A stretch of 64,000 bases of DNA, taken from Pasteurella sp049941595 (lineage in GTDB: Bacteria; Pseudomonadota; Gammaproteobacteria; Enterobacterales; Pasteurellaceae). Shown here one piece after another: positions 35,382 to 44,084 of the stretch. Location of the stretch: contig JBNFNA010000003.1 of NCBI GenBank assembly GCA_049941595.1, forward strand, positions 186,001-250,000. The letters run 5' to 3'. The notes beneath the pieces are model-generated. The model had not been told where the DNA came from. It worked only from the letters and a program-made list of their open reading frames with translations, and did not search any database. The position numbers and the translations under genes were made by a program. Positions within the stretch are counted from its first letter, which is position 1, and each line of letters opens with the position of its first letter.

Positions 35382-36245
35382 ATGGAAATTATAATTGTCA
35401 GTGGCCGTTCTGGCGCAGGAAAATCCGTTGCACTACGCGCATTGGAAGATATTGGTTATTATTGTGTTGATAACTTACCACTGGATTTACTCCCACAGTT
35501 GGCGGATATTTTATCTGCCAATTACAAATCTGTTGCGATCAGTTTAGATATTCGCAACTTGCCACACTTATCACAAAGTCTTGATCAACTGCTTGCGCAT
35601 CAAATGCAACAGCATCAAATTAAGATCGTTTTTTTAGATGCTGATCGTAGTACGTTAATTCGTCGTTATAGTGACTCTCGCCGTTTGCACCCACTTTCTG
35701 CGCAAGATCTTTCTTTAGAAAGTGCAATTGATGAAGAAAAAAGACAGCTTGAGCCACTCATTCTGCAAGCCAATTTAATTATTGATACCACACACCTCTC
35801 AACTCACGAGTTGGCTGAACGCTTACGTGAGTTTGTGTGTGGACATTCAGACAAAACGCTGAAAATTATTTTCCAATCTTTTGGTTTTAAATACGGCCTA
35901 CCACTGGATGCGGATTATGTGTTTGATGTGCGTTTTTTACCAAACCCACATTGGAATCCAGAATTACGCCCACTCACCGGCTTAGATCAACCCGTTGCCA
36001 ATTTTTTAAGTAAGCATAATGATGTAAATAATTTCATTTATCTCACCCGCACTTATCTTGAAACGTGGCTACCATTACTCGAACAAAACAACCGTAGCTA
36101 CCTCACCATTGCGATTGGTTGTACTGGCGGTAAACACCGTTCTGTTTATATTACCGAGCAAATTGGCAAATATTTCCAAGCGAAAGGAAAAGATGTGCAA
36201 ATCCAACATAAATCCTTGCCGCATCACCAATCTGGGAAAAAATAA
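35382..36245 (+). CDS. rapZ: RNase adapter protein RapZ
   Basis: Nucleotide-binding adaptor (formerly YhbJ) that in enterics guides RNase E to the small RNA GlmZ and so tunes glucosamine-6-phosphate synthase and cell-wall precursor supply. 287 residues: Walker A G8RSGAGKS15 in the N-terminal kinase-like domain, and a C-terminal domain with GCTGGKHRSVYI near 245-257. Whether a GlmZ-type RNA exists in this organism is not shown by the window. Confidence 0.94.
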   Translation: MEIIIVSGRSGAGKSVALRALEDIGYYCVDNLPLDLLPQLADILSANYKSVAISLDIRNLPHLSQSLDQLLAHQMQQHQIKIVFLDADRSTLIRRYSDSRRLHPLSAQDLSLESAIDEEKRQLEPLILQANLIIDTTHLSTHELAERLREFVCGHSDKTLKIIFQSFGFKYGLPLDADYVFDVRFLPNPHWNPELRPLTGLDQPVANFLSKHNDVNNFIYLTRTYLETWLPLLEQNNRSYLTIAIGCTGGKHRSVYITEQIGKYFQAKGKDVQIQHKSLPHHQSGKK

Positions 36246-36300
36246 CAAATTAAAAGAGACAAAAAGCAAGCCAATGAGCTTACTTTTATTTTTTCAAACA

Positions 36301-36331
36301 AGAAAGATGCGGATAAATTATCCGCCTTTCT
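36301..36331. terminator. Terminator between rapZ and xseA
   Basis: GCGGAT and ATCCGC pair around AAATT, extended by outer AGAAAG with CTTTCT. It lies between convergent genes and probably serves both; T-runs are short. Confidence 0.65.
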
Positions 36332-36339
36332 CAACTGTG

Positions 36340-37713
36340 TTAATTCGATTTTAATTGCTTACGCTTACTTCGTTTTTCAGGAAAAGCTTGAGTAAAAACC
36401 ACCTCACTGATAATTTCACCATTCGCCACGCGAGTTTTTAATTTATCCCCTACGTTGACTTGGCTAATCTCAGTAATCGCCTTGCCCTGTACATTTTCTG
36501 CAATGGAATAACCACGTGCCAACACTTTAAGAGGGCTTAACCCGTCAAGTTTGCCACATAAATTGGCAAGCTGATGCTGTTTATGAGTCACAATGCGATT
36601 CAAGGTCGTATGCAGTCGAAGTTCCAACTGATGAATGTATTGCTGTTGCTTTTGTACGTTAAAAGACAACGGATTTTTCTGCGCCCGAGTCGAAAGTGCG
36701 GTCAATTTATCTTGTTTTTTATTCAGTAAGATTTTAATCGCTAGCGTTAAACGATGACTCAACTGGCTCATTTGTTGTTTTTGCACTTGCAATTGAGCTT
36801 GTGGGTGCTGGTGTTGAAGGCGTAAACGCAAGCGTTGTAAATATTGCAATTTATCATTGAATAAACGATCCAATGCCATTTCTAAACGTTGGCGTTTATA
36901 CGCAAGTTGCTGCAGTAATTCTTGTTGATTACGACTCACCAATTCTGCCGCCGCTGACGGCGTTGGCGCACGTAAGTCCGCCACAAAATCGGCAATAGTG
37001 ACATCTGTTTCGTGCCCGACAGCACTGATCACTGGAATGGTTGAGTTAAAAATAGCACGCGCGACACTTTCTTCATTAAAGCACCACAAATCTTCGAGCG
37101 AACCACCACCACGCCCAACAATCAGTACATCGACCTCTTGCCGTTGGTTAGCCAGTTCAATCATTTGTACGATTTCTGCAGTGGCTTCTTTGCCTTGCAC
37201 TGCGGTTGGATAAATCACCACTTTTAAACTTGGATCACGACGTTGCAGAATATGCAAAATATCTTGCAATGCTGCCCCCGTTTTTGAGGTGACAACCCCC
37301 ACAGCCTTGCTAAAGTGCGGTAGATTTTTCTTAAGATTTTGCGCAAATAAACCTTCCGCCGCCAATTTCATTTTTAAGGCTTCAAACTGCTGTTGCAACA
37401 AGCCTTCGCCAGCTGGGTGCATACTTTCGATAATCAGCTGATAATCCCCTCTTGGTTCATATAAGCTGACACTCGCACGCGCAAGCACTTGCATTCCATT
37501 TTGCGGGCGGAAACTCACTCGCATATTTTTCATACGAAACATTGCACAGCGAACCTGTGCATTTTCATCTTTCAGCGTTAAGTACCAATGCCCCGAAACA
37601 GGTTGCGTAAAATTGGAAATTTCGCCTGTGAGCCAAACATAGCCCAATTGATTTTCCAACATAACACGCACTGTTTGATTCAGTTGCGAGACAGAATAAA
37701 TTTGTTCAGACAT
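36340..37713 (-). CDS. xseA: Exodeoxyribonuclease VII large subunit
   Basis: Large subunit of ExoVII, which degrades single-strand DNA to oligonucleotides with XseB. 457 residues: N-terminal OB-fold (YVWLTGEISNFTQPVSGHWYLTLKDENAQVRCAMFR), catalytic domain with IVGRGGGSLEDLWCFNEE near 200 and SAVGHETDVTIADFVADLRAPTPSAAAEL, and a long coiled-coil C-terminal half rich in Gln, Leu and Arg. The small subunit xseB is not adjacent. Two uptake cores lie within. Confidence 0.96.
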   Translation of the reverse strand: MSEQIYSVSQLNQTVRVMLENQLGYVWLTGEISNFTQPVSGHWYLTLKDENAQVRCAMFRMKNMRVSFRPQNGMQVLARASVSLYEPRGDYQLIIESMHPAGEGLLQQQFEALKMKLAAEGLFAQNLKKNLPHFSKAVGVVTSKTGAALQDILHILQRRDPSLKVVIYPTAVQGKEATAEIVQMIELANQRQEVDVLIVGRGGGSLEDLWCFNEESVARAIFNSTIPVISAVGHETDVTIADFVADLRAPTPSAAAELVSRNQQELLQQLAYKRQRLEMALDRLFNDKLQYLQRLRLRLQHQHPQAQLQVQKQQMSQLSHRLTLAIKILLNKKQDKLTALSTRAQKNPLSFNVQKQQQYIHQLELRLHTTLNRIVTHKQHQLANLCGKLDGLSPLKVLARGYSIAENVQGKAITEISQVNVGDKLKTRVANGEIISEVVFTQAFPEKRSKRKQLKSN

Positions 37714-37776
37714 TGGTAATACCTTAATTTGAAAATTTATTTACGATGACAAAATGAAAATAAGCGGTTGTGAATT

Positions 37777-38970
37777 TTATTCCACCAATACCCAACCGTC
37801 ATCAATCCAGTTGCATAAAGAATCTAGCAATAAATCTAATGCCGTATCTGGATCGTCATCTTGTGCACATAACGCAGTTAAGAAATCAAAATCCAGTTCT
37901 TTGCCATCGGCAAGGGCTTTGAGCACTTGAGCCTCAATCTCATTTAATTCATCTAGCCATTCACCATTAGCATAAATACGCAATGGATTTTCAAGGTAAA
38001 GTAACTTACAGTTATTATCTTGCACGATCGTGCCATTTTCTTGCAAAATTGACCGCACTTCGTCCAAATCGCAATATTCTTCCGTTTCTAATAAGTCATA
38101 ACGTCTCGTGCTCACTGTCGTTGCCACTGCGTGTTGGAATAAACGATCAAATTGTGCTGAATTCGCTAATTTCTCTAAAAATTGCTGTTTCATTGTGGCG
38201 ATCATTGCAGGATCAAGCTTGCCTGTTGCTTGTTCACTAGGGCTTAAACGTAGCGGAATATTCAGCTCTGTCACGTCAATATCCGGTAAAGATTGGCAAA
38301 TGCCCTTGTTCACATTGTCCAATAAATCCGCCACATTTGGATAACGCAAGCCAAAAGAGAAAGTTAAGCAATCATCTTCTGCCACGCCATAATGAGATAA
38401 ACGAGAAGGCACGTAAAGAATATCACCCGGAGCCATCACTTCATCAAAAATCAGCTCCCCCATATCATCAAAAATACGAATCGGCTGATTTGCTTTAAAT
38501 TCTGTACTTGGATCGCACCACTTACCAAGCTGCCAGCGGCGATGACCATAGCCTTGCACTAAAAACACATCATATTCATCATAATGTTTGCCTACCGAGC
38601 CACCTTTTGGTGCGAAAGACACCATAATGTCATCGCGTTGCCATTGTGGAATAAAACCAAACGCATTCCATAATTGGCCTAATTCTGGCGACCATTGCTC
38701 TAAATTTTGCACCAATACTGACCATTGTTCTGGCAAGTTTTTAAAATCTTTTGCCTCTAATGGACTGCGTTTTAATTGCCAATTATCTTCTGAAAATTGT
38801 TTGATTAAACGTGCGGTTACATCTTCTTGCTGCGCTAATTCGATAATATCGGCTGGCTCAAACATACCAACAAGTTGTGGTAAGCCATTACGAATTAATA
38901 AAGGTTGTTTTTGCCAATAATCGCGCAAAAAGATTTCAGGGGTAATGTGTTCAGGTAAACAAAATGTCAT
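37777..38970 (-). CDS. roxA: Ribosomal protein uL16 arginine hydroxylase (JmjC oxygenase)
   Basis: Fe(II)/2-oxoglutarate-dependent oxygenase (YcfD/RoxA) that in E. coli hydroxylates an arginine of ribosomal protein L16. 397 residues. The JmjC core has the iron-binding His-x-Asp in GKHYDEYDVFLVQGYGHRRW near 130 and the distal His in VPSRLSHYGVAE near 190. A C-terminal winged-helix-like domain follows (EIEAQVLKALADGKELDF). The JmjC core lies in the N-terminal half as expected. Confidence 0.93.
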   Translation of the reverse strand: MTFCLPEHITPEIFLRDYWQKQPLLIRNGLPQLVGMFEPADIIELAQQEDVTARLIKQFSEDNWQLKRSPLEAKDFKNLPEQWSVLVQNLEQWSPELGQLWNAFGFIPQWQRDDIMVSFAPKGGSVGKHYDEYDVFLVQGYGHRRWQLGKWCDPSTEFKANQPIRIFDDMGELIFDEVMAPGDILYVPSRLSHYGVAEDDCLTFSFGLRYPNVADLLDNVNKGICQSLPDIDVTELNIPLRLSPSEQATGKLDPAMIATMKQQFLEKLANSAQFDRLFQHAVATTVSTRRYDLLETEEYCDLDEVRSILQENGTIVQDNNCKLLYLENPLRIYANGEWLDELNEIEAQVLKALADGKELDFDFLTALCAQDDDPDTALDLLLDSLCNWIDDGWVLVE

Positions 38971-39028
38971 TTTTCTATCCGTTATCTAAGTCGTTTGGAA
39001 ATGATGAATAAAATGCGCAATAACAAAA

Positions 39029-39328
39029 CTATTTTTTCTTCGCTTGTGCGGCTTGCTGCTCGGCGCGTTTACGGCGAATTTCTTTAGGGTCAGCTAATAA
39101 AGGGCGGTAAATTTCAATACGATCACCGTCTTTTAACTGATCGGTGAGTTTAGCTGGGCGGCTGAAAATTCCTACTTTATTTTCACGTAAATCAATTTCA
39201 GTATATTGTTGCAAAATGCCTGATTGCAAAATTGCAGTTTGAATCATTGTGCCCTCTTCCACCGTCATTTTTTTTAAATAATGGCGGTCAGGATAGGCAT
39301 AAACAATCTCAATCTTAATTTGTGCCAT
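39029..39328 (-). CDS. rnfH: RnfH family ubiquitin-fold protein
   Basis: Small beta-grasp protein (RnfH/RatB/YfjF, UPF0125) of 99 residues with unknown biochemical role. Features are IKIEIVYAYPDRHYLKKMTVEEGT, the NKVGIFSRPAKLTDQLKDGDRIEIYRPLLADPKEIRRKRAEQ block and a basic C-terminus ending QAKKK. The start at 39328 (MAQIKIEI) follows AGAGG; a longer in-frame ATG at 39361 lies inside ratA. It overlaps the 3' end of ratA by 14 bases, as in the conserved ratA-rnfH pair. Confidence 0.9.
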   Translation of the reverse strand: MAQIKIEIVYAYPDRHYLKKMTVEEGTMIQTAILQSGILQQYTEIDLRENKVGIFSRPAKLTDQLKDGDRIEIYRPLLADPKEIRRKRAEQQAAQAKKK

Positions 39329-39755
39329 TGTAAACCTCTTTTGCGCGTTGCTTGAATGCATCGATCATCTTGCTGGTTAAATGAGTGAAAATCTTCCCAA
39401 ATGCCATTGCAATTAAGGGATTGGAAAACTCAAACTCTAATTTGAGCGAGATTTTGCAACAACATTCATCTAATTCCTCAAATAACCATTCTCCTTGCAA
39501 AAAGCGGAACGGGCCTTCCACCAACTGCATTTTAATAGAACGATTTTCCACCATTGTATTTCTGGTCGTAAATTGTTGGCTGATACCTGCCTTTGAAATC
39601 ACTAATTCTGCGGTTAATTGGTTGCCTTCGTGAGTCAACGTTCTGCCATTCACACAACCCGGTACAAATTCAGGATAAAGCTCATAATTATTCACTAATT
39701 GATACATTTGCGTAGCGCTATAAGGCACGAGTGCGCTCTGATTAATTGTTGGCAT
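39315..39755 (-). CDS. ratA: START-like domain protein RatA / coenzyme Q-binding family
   Basis: START-fold protein of 146 residues; E. coli RatA has been described as an inhibitor of ribosomal subunit association, while homologues (Coq10) bind ubiquinone. MPTINQSALVPYSATQMYQLVNNYELYPEFVPGC is the family signature, and KISLKLEFEFSNPLIAMAFGKIFTHLTSKMIDAFKQRA the C-terminal helix. The start at 39755 fits the family; the in-frame ATG at 39791 adds 12 poorly conserved residues. Paired with rnfH; smpB, often divergent from it, is not here. Confidence 0.88.
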   Translation of the reverse strand: MPTINQSALVPYSATQMYQLVNNYELYPEFVPGCVNGRTLTHEGNQLTAELVISKAGISQQFTTRNTMVENRSIKMQLVEGPFRFLQGEWLFEELDECCCKISLKLEFEFSNPLIAMAFGKIFTHLTSKMIDAFKQRAKEVYNGTN

Positions 39756-39910
39756 TGTATTCCATTCTTCATTCAAAAAAATTCTGCTCATTATAGCGGA
39801 AAAGTGCGGTCAAAATAAGGCAAGAATTGATAAAATCTACGTTTCAAAATTGAGAACTTATGCATTTTCCGCTACAATACCGCACTATTTTGACTGTTGG
39901 AATAAGATGA

Positions 39911-40495
39911 ATGTCTGAAATAAAATTAATTGTGGGCTTGGGCAATCCTGGGGATAAATATGCAGATACCCGCCACAATGCAGGTGAATGGTTGATCGAC
40001 CGTTTAGCTCGCCAATTTAATTTTACATTGAACCCAGAAAATAAGTTTTTTGGAAAAACCGCACGTGCGGTCATCAATGGTAATGAAGTCCGTTTTTTAG
40101 TGCCAACCACCTTTATGAATTTAAGTGGTAAAGCGATTAGCTCATTAGCCAATTTTTATCGTATTAAGCCAGAAGAAATTTTAGTTATTCACGATGAGTT
40201 AGATCTTCCACCAGGTGTTGCTAAAATTAAGCAAGGCGGTGGACACGGTGGGCACAATGGCTTGCGTGATACAATTGCACAATTAGCTAACAATAAAAAT
40301 TTCTACCGTTTACGTGTAGGTATTGGGCATCCGGGTGATAAAAATTTAGTGGCTGCTTATGTGCTTAATAAGCCATCACCAACTGATTGGCAATTAATTG
40401 ACAAGGCTTTAGATGAAGCAACCAGTTGCGTAGAAATTTTGATTAAAGAAGGCATTACCAAAGCAACAAATCGTTTAAACGCATTTAAAGCATAA
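39911..40495 (+). CDS. pth: Peptidyl-tRNA hydrolase
   Basis: Essential esterase that recycles peptidyl-tRNA dropped from ribosomes. 194 residues with the catalytic His22 in DTRHNAGEW, VGLGNPGDKY at the start, FMNLSGKAI, and the catalytic Asp segment IHDELDLPPGVAKIKQGGGHGGHNGLRD. Upstream is a 155-base gap to ratA with an uptake core near 39801. It precedes ychF by 33 bases, the classical pth-ychF pair. Confidence 0.97.
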   Translation: MSEIKLIVGLGNPGDKYADTRHNAGEWLIDRLARQFNFTLNPENKFFGKTARAVINGNEVRFLVPTTFMNLSGKAISSLANFYRIKPEEILVIHDELDLPPGVAKIKQGGGHGGHNGLRDTIAQLANNKNFYRLRVGIGHPGDKNLVAAYVLNKPSPTDWQLIDKALDEATSCVEILIKEGITKATNRLNAFKA

Positions 40496-40528
40496 AATAT
40501 ATTCATTTCGAAAAAGTAAGGAAAAATT

Positions 40529-41620
40529 ATGGGATTCAAATGTGGAATCGTGGGTTTACCAAACGTAGGTAAATCAACACTATTTAACGCATTAACTAAA
40601 GCAGGTATTGAAGCAGCAAACTACCCTTTCTGTACCATTGAACCAAACACAGGGGTGGTACCAATGCCTGATCCACGTTTAGATGCATTAGCAGAAATTG
40701 TTAAACCTGAGCGTGTATTACCAACCACAATGGAATTTGTGGATATCGCAGGTTTAGTTGCGGGTGCAAGTAAAGGTGAAGGCTTAGGAAACAAATTCTT
40801 AGCAAACATTCGTGAAACAGATGCAATTGGTCACGTTGTTCGTTGTTTTGAGAATGATGATATCGTTCACGTTGCGGGTAAAATTGATCCAGCTGAAGAT
40901 ATCGATACTATCAACACTGAATTAGCATTAGCGGATTTAGACAGCTGCGAACGTGCAATTCAACGTTTACAAAAACGTGCTAAAGGTGGCGATAAAGAAG
41001 CGAAATTCGAACTTTCTATTATGGAAAAAATTCTGCCAGTTTTAGAAAATGCTGGAATGATTCGTTCTGTGGGTTTAGACAAAGATGAGTTACAAGCAAT
41101 CAAAGGCTATAACTTCTTAACTTTAAAACCAACAATGTACATCGCAAACGTGAACGAAGACGGGTTTGAAAATAACCCATATTTAGATCGCGTGCGTGAA
41201 ATTGCAGAAAAAGAAGGGGCGATCGTTGTGCCTGTATGTGCAGCGATTGAATCTGAAATTGCTGAATTAGATGACGAAGAAAAAGTTGAGTTTTTACAAG
41301 ATTTAGGCATTGAAGAACCAGGTTTAAACCGTGTAATTCGTGCTGGTTATAAATTATTAAATCTACAAACTTACTTCACAGCAGGCGTAAAAGAAGTTCG
41401 TGCTTGGACCATTCCTGTCGGTGCAACTGCACCAAAATCAGCTGCCGTTATCCACACTGACTTCGAAAAAGGCTTTATCCGTGCTGAAGTGATCGCTTAT
41501 GACGATTTCATTCAATACAAAGGTGAAGCTGGTGCGAAAGAAGCGGGTAAATGGCGCTTAGAAGGTAAAGATTACATCGTACAAGATGGCGATGTAATGC
41601 ACTTCCGTTTTAACGTTTAA
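40529..41620 (+). CDS. ychF: Redox-regulated ribosome-binding ATPase YchF
   Basis: OLA1/YchF ATPase of the Obg class of translational GTPase-like proteins, binding the 70S ribosome. 363 residues: P-loop GLPNVGKSTLFNALT near 8-22, NYPFCTIEPNTG (switch I), DIAGLVAGASKGEGLGN (switch II), NVNEDGF in place of the NKxD guanine motif, and a C-terminal TGS domain (FTAGVKEVRAWTIPVGATAPKSAAVIHTDFEKGFIRAEV). AAGGAAAA lies before the ATG. Confidence 0.97.
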   Translation: MGFKCGIVGLPNVGKSTLFNALTKAGIEAANYPFCTIEPNTGVVPMPDPRLDALAEIVKPERVLPTTMEFVDIAGLVAGASKGEGLGNKFLANIRETDAIGHVVRCFENDDIVHVAGKIDPAEDIDTINTELALADLDSCERAIQRLQKRAKGGDKEAKFELSIMEKILPVLENAGMIRSVGLDKDELQAIKGYNFLTLKPTMYIANVNEDGFENNPYLDRVREIAEKEGAIVVPVCAAIESEIAELDDEEKVEFLQDLGIEEPGLNRVIRAGYKLLNLQTYFTAGVKEVRAWTIPVGATAPKSAAVIHTDFEKGFIRAEVIAYDDFIQYKGEAGAKEAGKWRLEGKDYIVQDGDVMHFRFNV

Positions 41621-41636
41621 AAACGTGTCTAAAAAT

Positions 41637-41683
41637 CACCGCACTTTTGCTCATTCAATCAATGCAAAGTGCGGTGTTTTTTT
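41637..41683 (+). terminator. ychF terminator built from paired uptake signals
   Basis: CACCGCACTTTTGC (41637-41650) pairs with GCAAAGTGCGGTG (41664-41676) with one bulged T, followed by eight T residues. Confidence 0.9.
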
Positions 41684-41721
41684 GAAAATTTTTATAATAA
41701 AAACAATACAGAGAAGACAGT

Positions 41722-43128
41722 ATGTCGAATAAAAAAATTGGTTTGTTATCTCTCACCGCGCTCGTGCTCAGCTCAATGATCGGTTCGGGAATTTTCAGCT
41801 TGCCACAAAATATGGCGGAAGTGGCTGGGGCTGAAGCATTAGTGATCGGTTGGATCATCACCGGTGTTGGGATCATCTTCTTAGGTCTTTCATTTTTCTT
41901 TATCTCCCGTTTACGCCCCGATCTTGATGGAGGTATTTACACTTACGCTCGCGAAGGATTCGGCGATTTAATCGGTTTTCTCTCCGCTTGGGGTTACTGG
42001 TTATGTGCAACCATTGGTAGCGTGGGATATTTAGTGGTTGCCTTTGAAGGCATTGGTTTATTTACTGACAGTGAAAACAATGTCATTTTTGGGCAAGGTA
42101 ACACTATTTTAGCCTTTTTAGGCTCTTCTCTGGTTGTGTGGTTGGTGCATTGGCTCATCACACGAGGGGTCAAAGAAGCTGCATTTCTAAACTTACTCGC
42201 TACTTTCGTTAAAGCATTTCCATTAATTTTATTTATCGCACTTGCAGCTTGGTTCTTCTCTCCAGAAACGTTTAGCCACGATGTTAAAGCCACAAACTTG
42301 AATAATTCCATCACGGATCAAGTGAAAAACACAATGTTGATCACGCTTTGGGTGTTCGTTGGAGTTGAAGGTGCAGCAGTTCTCTCGGGGCACGCGAAAA
42401 AACGCAGCGATGTGGGTTTGGCGACGGTATTAGGGATTGTCATTGCATTGATCCTTTATGTGGCAACCACAGTGTTATCTCTAGGGGTATTACCACGCGA
42501 AATGATCGCAACAATGCCGAATCCATCAATGGCTGGCTTACTTGAACATATGATCGGTGGCAGCGGTAAAATCATCATTACATTATGTTTGATCGTTTCT
42601 GTACTTGCGTCATATATCAGCTGGACAATGTATTCTGCTGAGGTGCCTTATCGCGGTGCGAAGAACGGTGCATTCCCGAAAATCCTGAATAAAATCAATG
42701 AAAATGATACGCCAATTAACTCACTTTGGTTCACAAACTTAGTGGTGCAACTCTGTTTAGTATTGGTACTGATTACAGGCAAAAGCTATAACGCCTTACT
42801 GTTGATTTCAACCTCAATGATTTTAGTGCCTTACCTTTTAATCGGTGCATATTTATTGAAGTTGTCTATCCAACAAAACTGTGCGTGGTACATCAAGCTC
42901 ACCGGCTTGCTTGCTTCAATTTACGGCTTATGGATCTTATATGCTGCTGGTTTAAATCACTTATTGCTTTCGGTGTTATTGTATTTGCCGGGCATCGCGA
43001 TTTACTTGTACTCACGCCACCAACATCAAGGAAAACTGAACTTAAAAGGCAAAGAACTTATTTTATTGGTACTGATTGTGATCACATTTGCCTTTGCGGT
43101 TTATCACCTCGTCACCACGAATCATTAA
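41722..43128 (+). CDS. Basic amino acid/polyamine antiporter (APA family)
   Basis: Inner-membrane transporter of the APC superfamily, about 12 helices in 468 residues. The N-terminal LTALVLSSMIGSGIFSLPQNMAEVAG is the substrate-site unwound helix typical of the ArcD/YdgI arginine-ornithine and lysine antiporters, and WVFVGVEGAAVLSGHAKKRSDVGLAT near 210-235 is also characteristic. The exact exchange pair (arginine/ornithine, lysine or other) cannot be read from sequence. No arginine deiminase genes are next to it, and it is flanked by uptake-signal terminators, so it is a single-gene unit. Confidence 0.85.
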   Translation: MSNKKIGLLSLTALVLSSMIGSGIFSLPQNMAEVAGAEALVIGWIITGVGIIFLGLSFFFISRLRPDLDGGIYTYAREGFGDLIGFLSAWGYWLCATIGSVGYLVVAFEGIGLFTDSENNVIFGQGNTILAFLGSSLVVWLVHWLITRGVKEAAFLNLLATFVKAFPLILFIALAAWFFSPETFSHDVKATNLNNSITDQVKNTMLITLWVFVGVEGAAVLSGHAKKRSDVGLATVLGIVIALILYVATTVLSLGVLPREMIATMPNPSMAGLLEHMIGGSGKIIITLCLIVSVLASYISWTMYSAEVPYRGAKNGAFPKILNKINENDTPINSLWFTNLVVQLCLVLVLITGKSYNALLLISTSMILVPYLLIGAYLLKLSIQQNCAWYIKLTGLLASIYGLWILYAAGLNHLLLSVLLYLPGIAIYLYSRHQHQGKLNLKGKELILLVLIVITFAFAVYHLVTTNH

Positions 43129-43129
43129 C

Positions 43130-43160
43130 AAAAGTGCGGTAATTTTTACCGCACTTTTTC
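43130..43160 (+). terminator. Antiporter terminator built from paired uptake signals
   Basis: AAAAGTGCGGTAA and TTACCGCACTTTT form a 13-bp stem with a 3-base loop, followed by TCCTTTT, starting two bases after the stop codon. Confidence 0.88.
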
Positions 43161-43252
43161 CTTTTACGCCCAACAAACTACCCTCCGTTCTGATAAAATA
43201 ATCTGTTAAAACAATCCCTCTTCTATTCATTTTTAGGTTAAAAGGAAAGATT

Positions 43253-43978
43253 ATGTCCCTATCCAATATCCTTAATTACCGTCGCGCAGTCCGCCATTTT
43301 GATGCAGAAAAACCGCTTGATAGCGAAAAAGTGAAACAATGTTTGCAGTTAGCTACACTTGCGCCGAGCAGTTCCAATATGCAACTTTATGAGTTCTATC
43401 ATATTACTGACAAAGCCCTGCTTGAAGAATTAGCAGTTGCCTGCTTAAGTCAGCAATCGGCAAGAACCGCCCAACAAATGGTAGTTTTTGTGACTCGCCA
43501 AGATTTGTATAAGCAACGTGCCAAAGCGGTGCTAGATTTCCAAATTGGCAATATCAAGCGTAATACTTCGCCTGAACGCCAAGAAAACCAGCTCAAAAAA
43601 ATGAAGGCTTATTATTCAAAATTAATGCCTTTTGCTTATAGCCGTTTCTTTGGTTTGATTGGTTTATTTAGAAAATTGTTGGCAACTTGTATTAGTTTCC
43701 GTCGTCCAATTTATATCAATATGCTGGAATCAGATGCACGAATTGTGACCCATAAAAGCTGCGGACTAGCCGCTCAAACTTTTATGCTTGCAATGGCAGA
43801 ACAAGGTTATGACACTTGCCCATTAGAGGGCTTTGACAGTGGTCGTGTGAAAAAGATTTTAAATCTGCCTTGTGGTGCAGAAATAAATATGATCGTTTGT
43901 TGTGGCATACGCACAGAAAAAGGGATTCAAGGCGAACGTTATCGCTTACCTTTTGAAGAAGTGTATCGCCGTAGATAA
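43253..43978 (+). CDS. Nitroreductase family protein
   Basis: FMN-dependent NAD(P)H oxidoreductase-like protein of 241 residues. LNYRRAVRHFD near 8-18 and LAPSSSNMQLYEFYHI near 39-54 are the FMN-phosphate and isoalloxazine contact regions; the C-terminal part (GLAAQTFMLAMAEQGYDTCPLEGFDSGRVKKILNLPCGAEINMIVCCGIR) completes the fold. The middle (LKKMKAYYSKLMPFAYSRFFGLIGLFRKLLATCISF) is hydrophobic and unusual. Physiological substrate unknown. AAAGGAAAG precedes the ATG. Confidence 0.85.
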   Translation: MSLSNILNYRRAVRHFDAEKPLDSEKVKQCLQLATLAPSSSNMQLYEFYHITDKALLEELAVACLSQQSARTAQQMVVFVTRQDLYKQRAKAVLDFQIGNIKRNTSPERQENQLKKMKAYYSKLMPFAYSRFFGLIGLFRKLLATCISFRRPIYINMLESDARIVTHKSCGLAAQTFMLAMAEQGYDTCPLEGFDSGRVKKILNLPCGAEINMIVCCGIRTEKGIQGERYRLPFEEVYRRR

Positions 43979-43996
43979 CGGAAGTAGTCCACATAA

Positions 43997-44042
43997 AAAA
44001 TCTGCATCTTACATACTTTTCACTATGCAAGATGCAGATTTT
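43997..44042. terminator. Terminator between the nitroreductase and M20 amidase genes
   Basis: AAAATCTGCATCTT and AAGATGCAGATTTT form a perfect 14-bp stem with an 18-base loop between convergent genes. An uptake core follows near 44052. Confidence 0.85.
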
Positions 44043-44084
44043 AAGATAAATTGACCGCACTTTTGCTGAGTCAAGAACGAAACT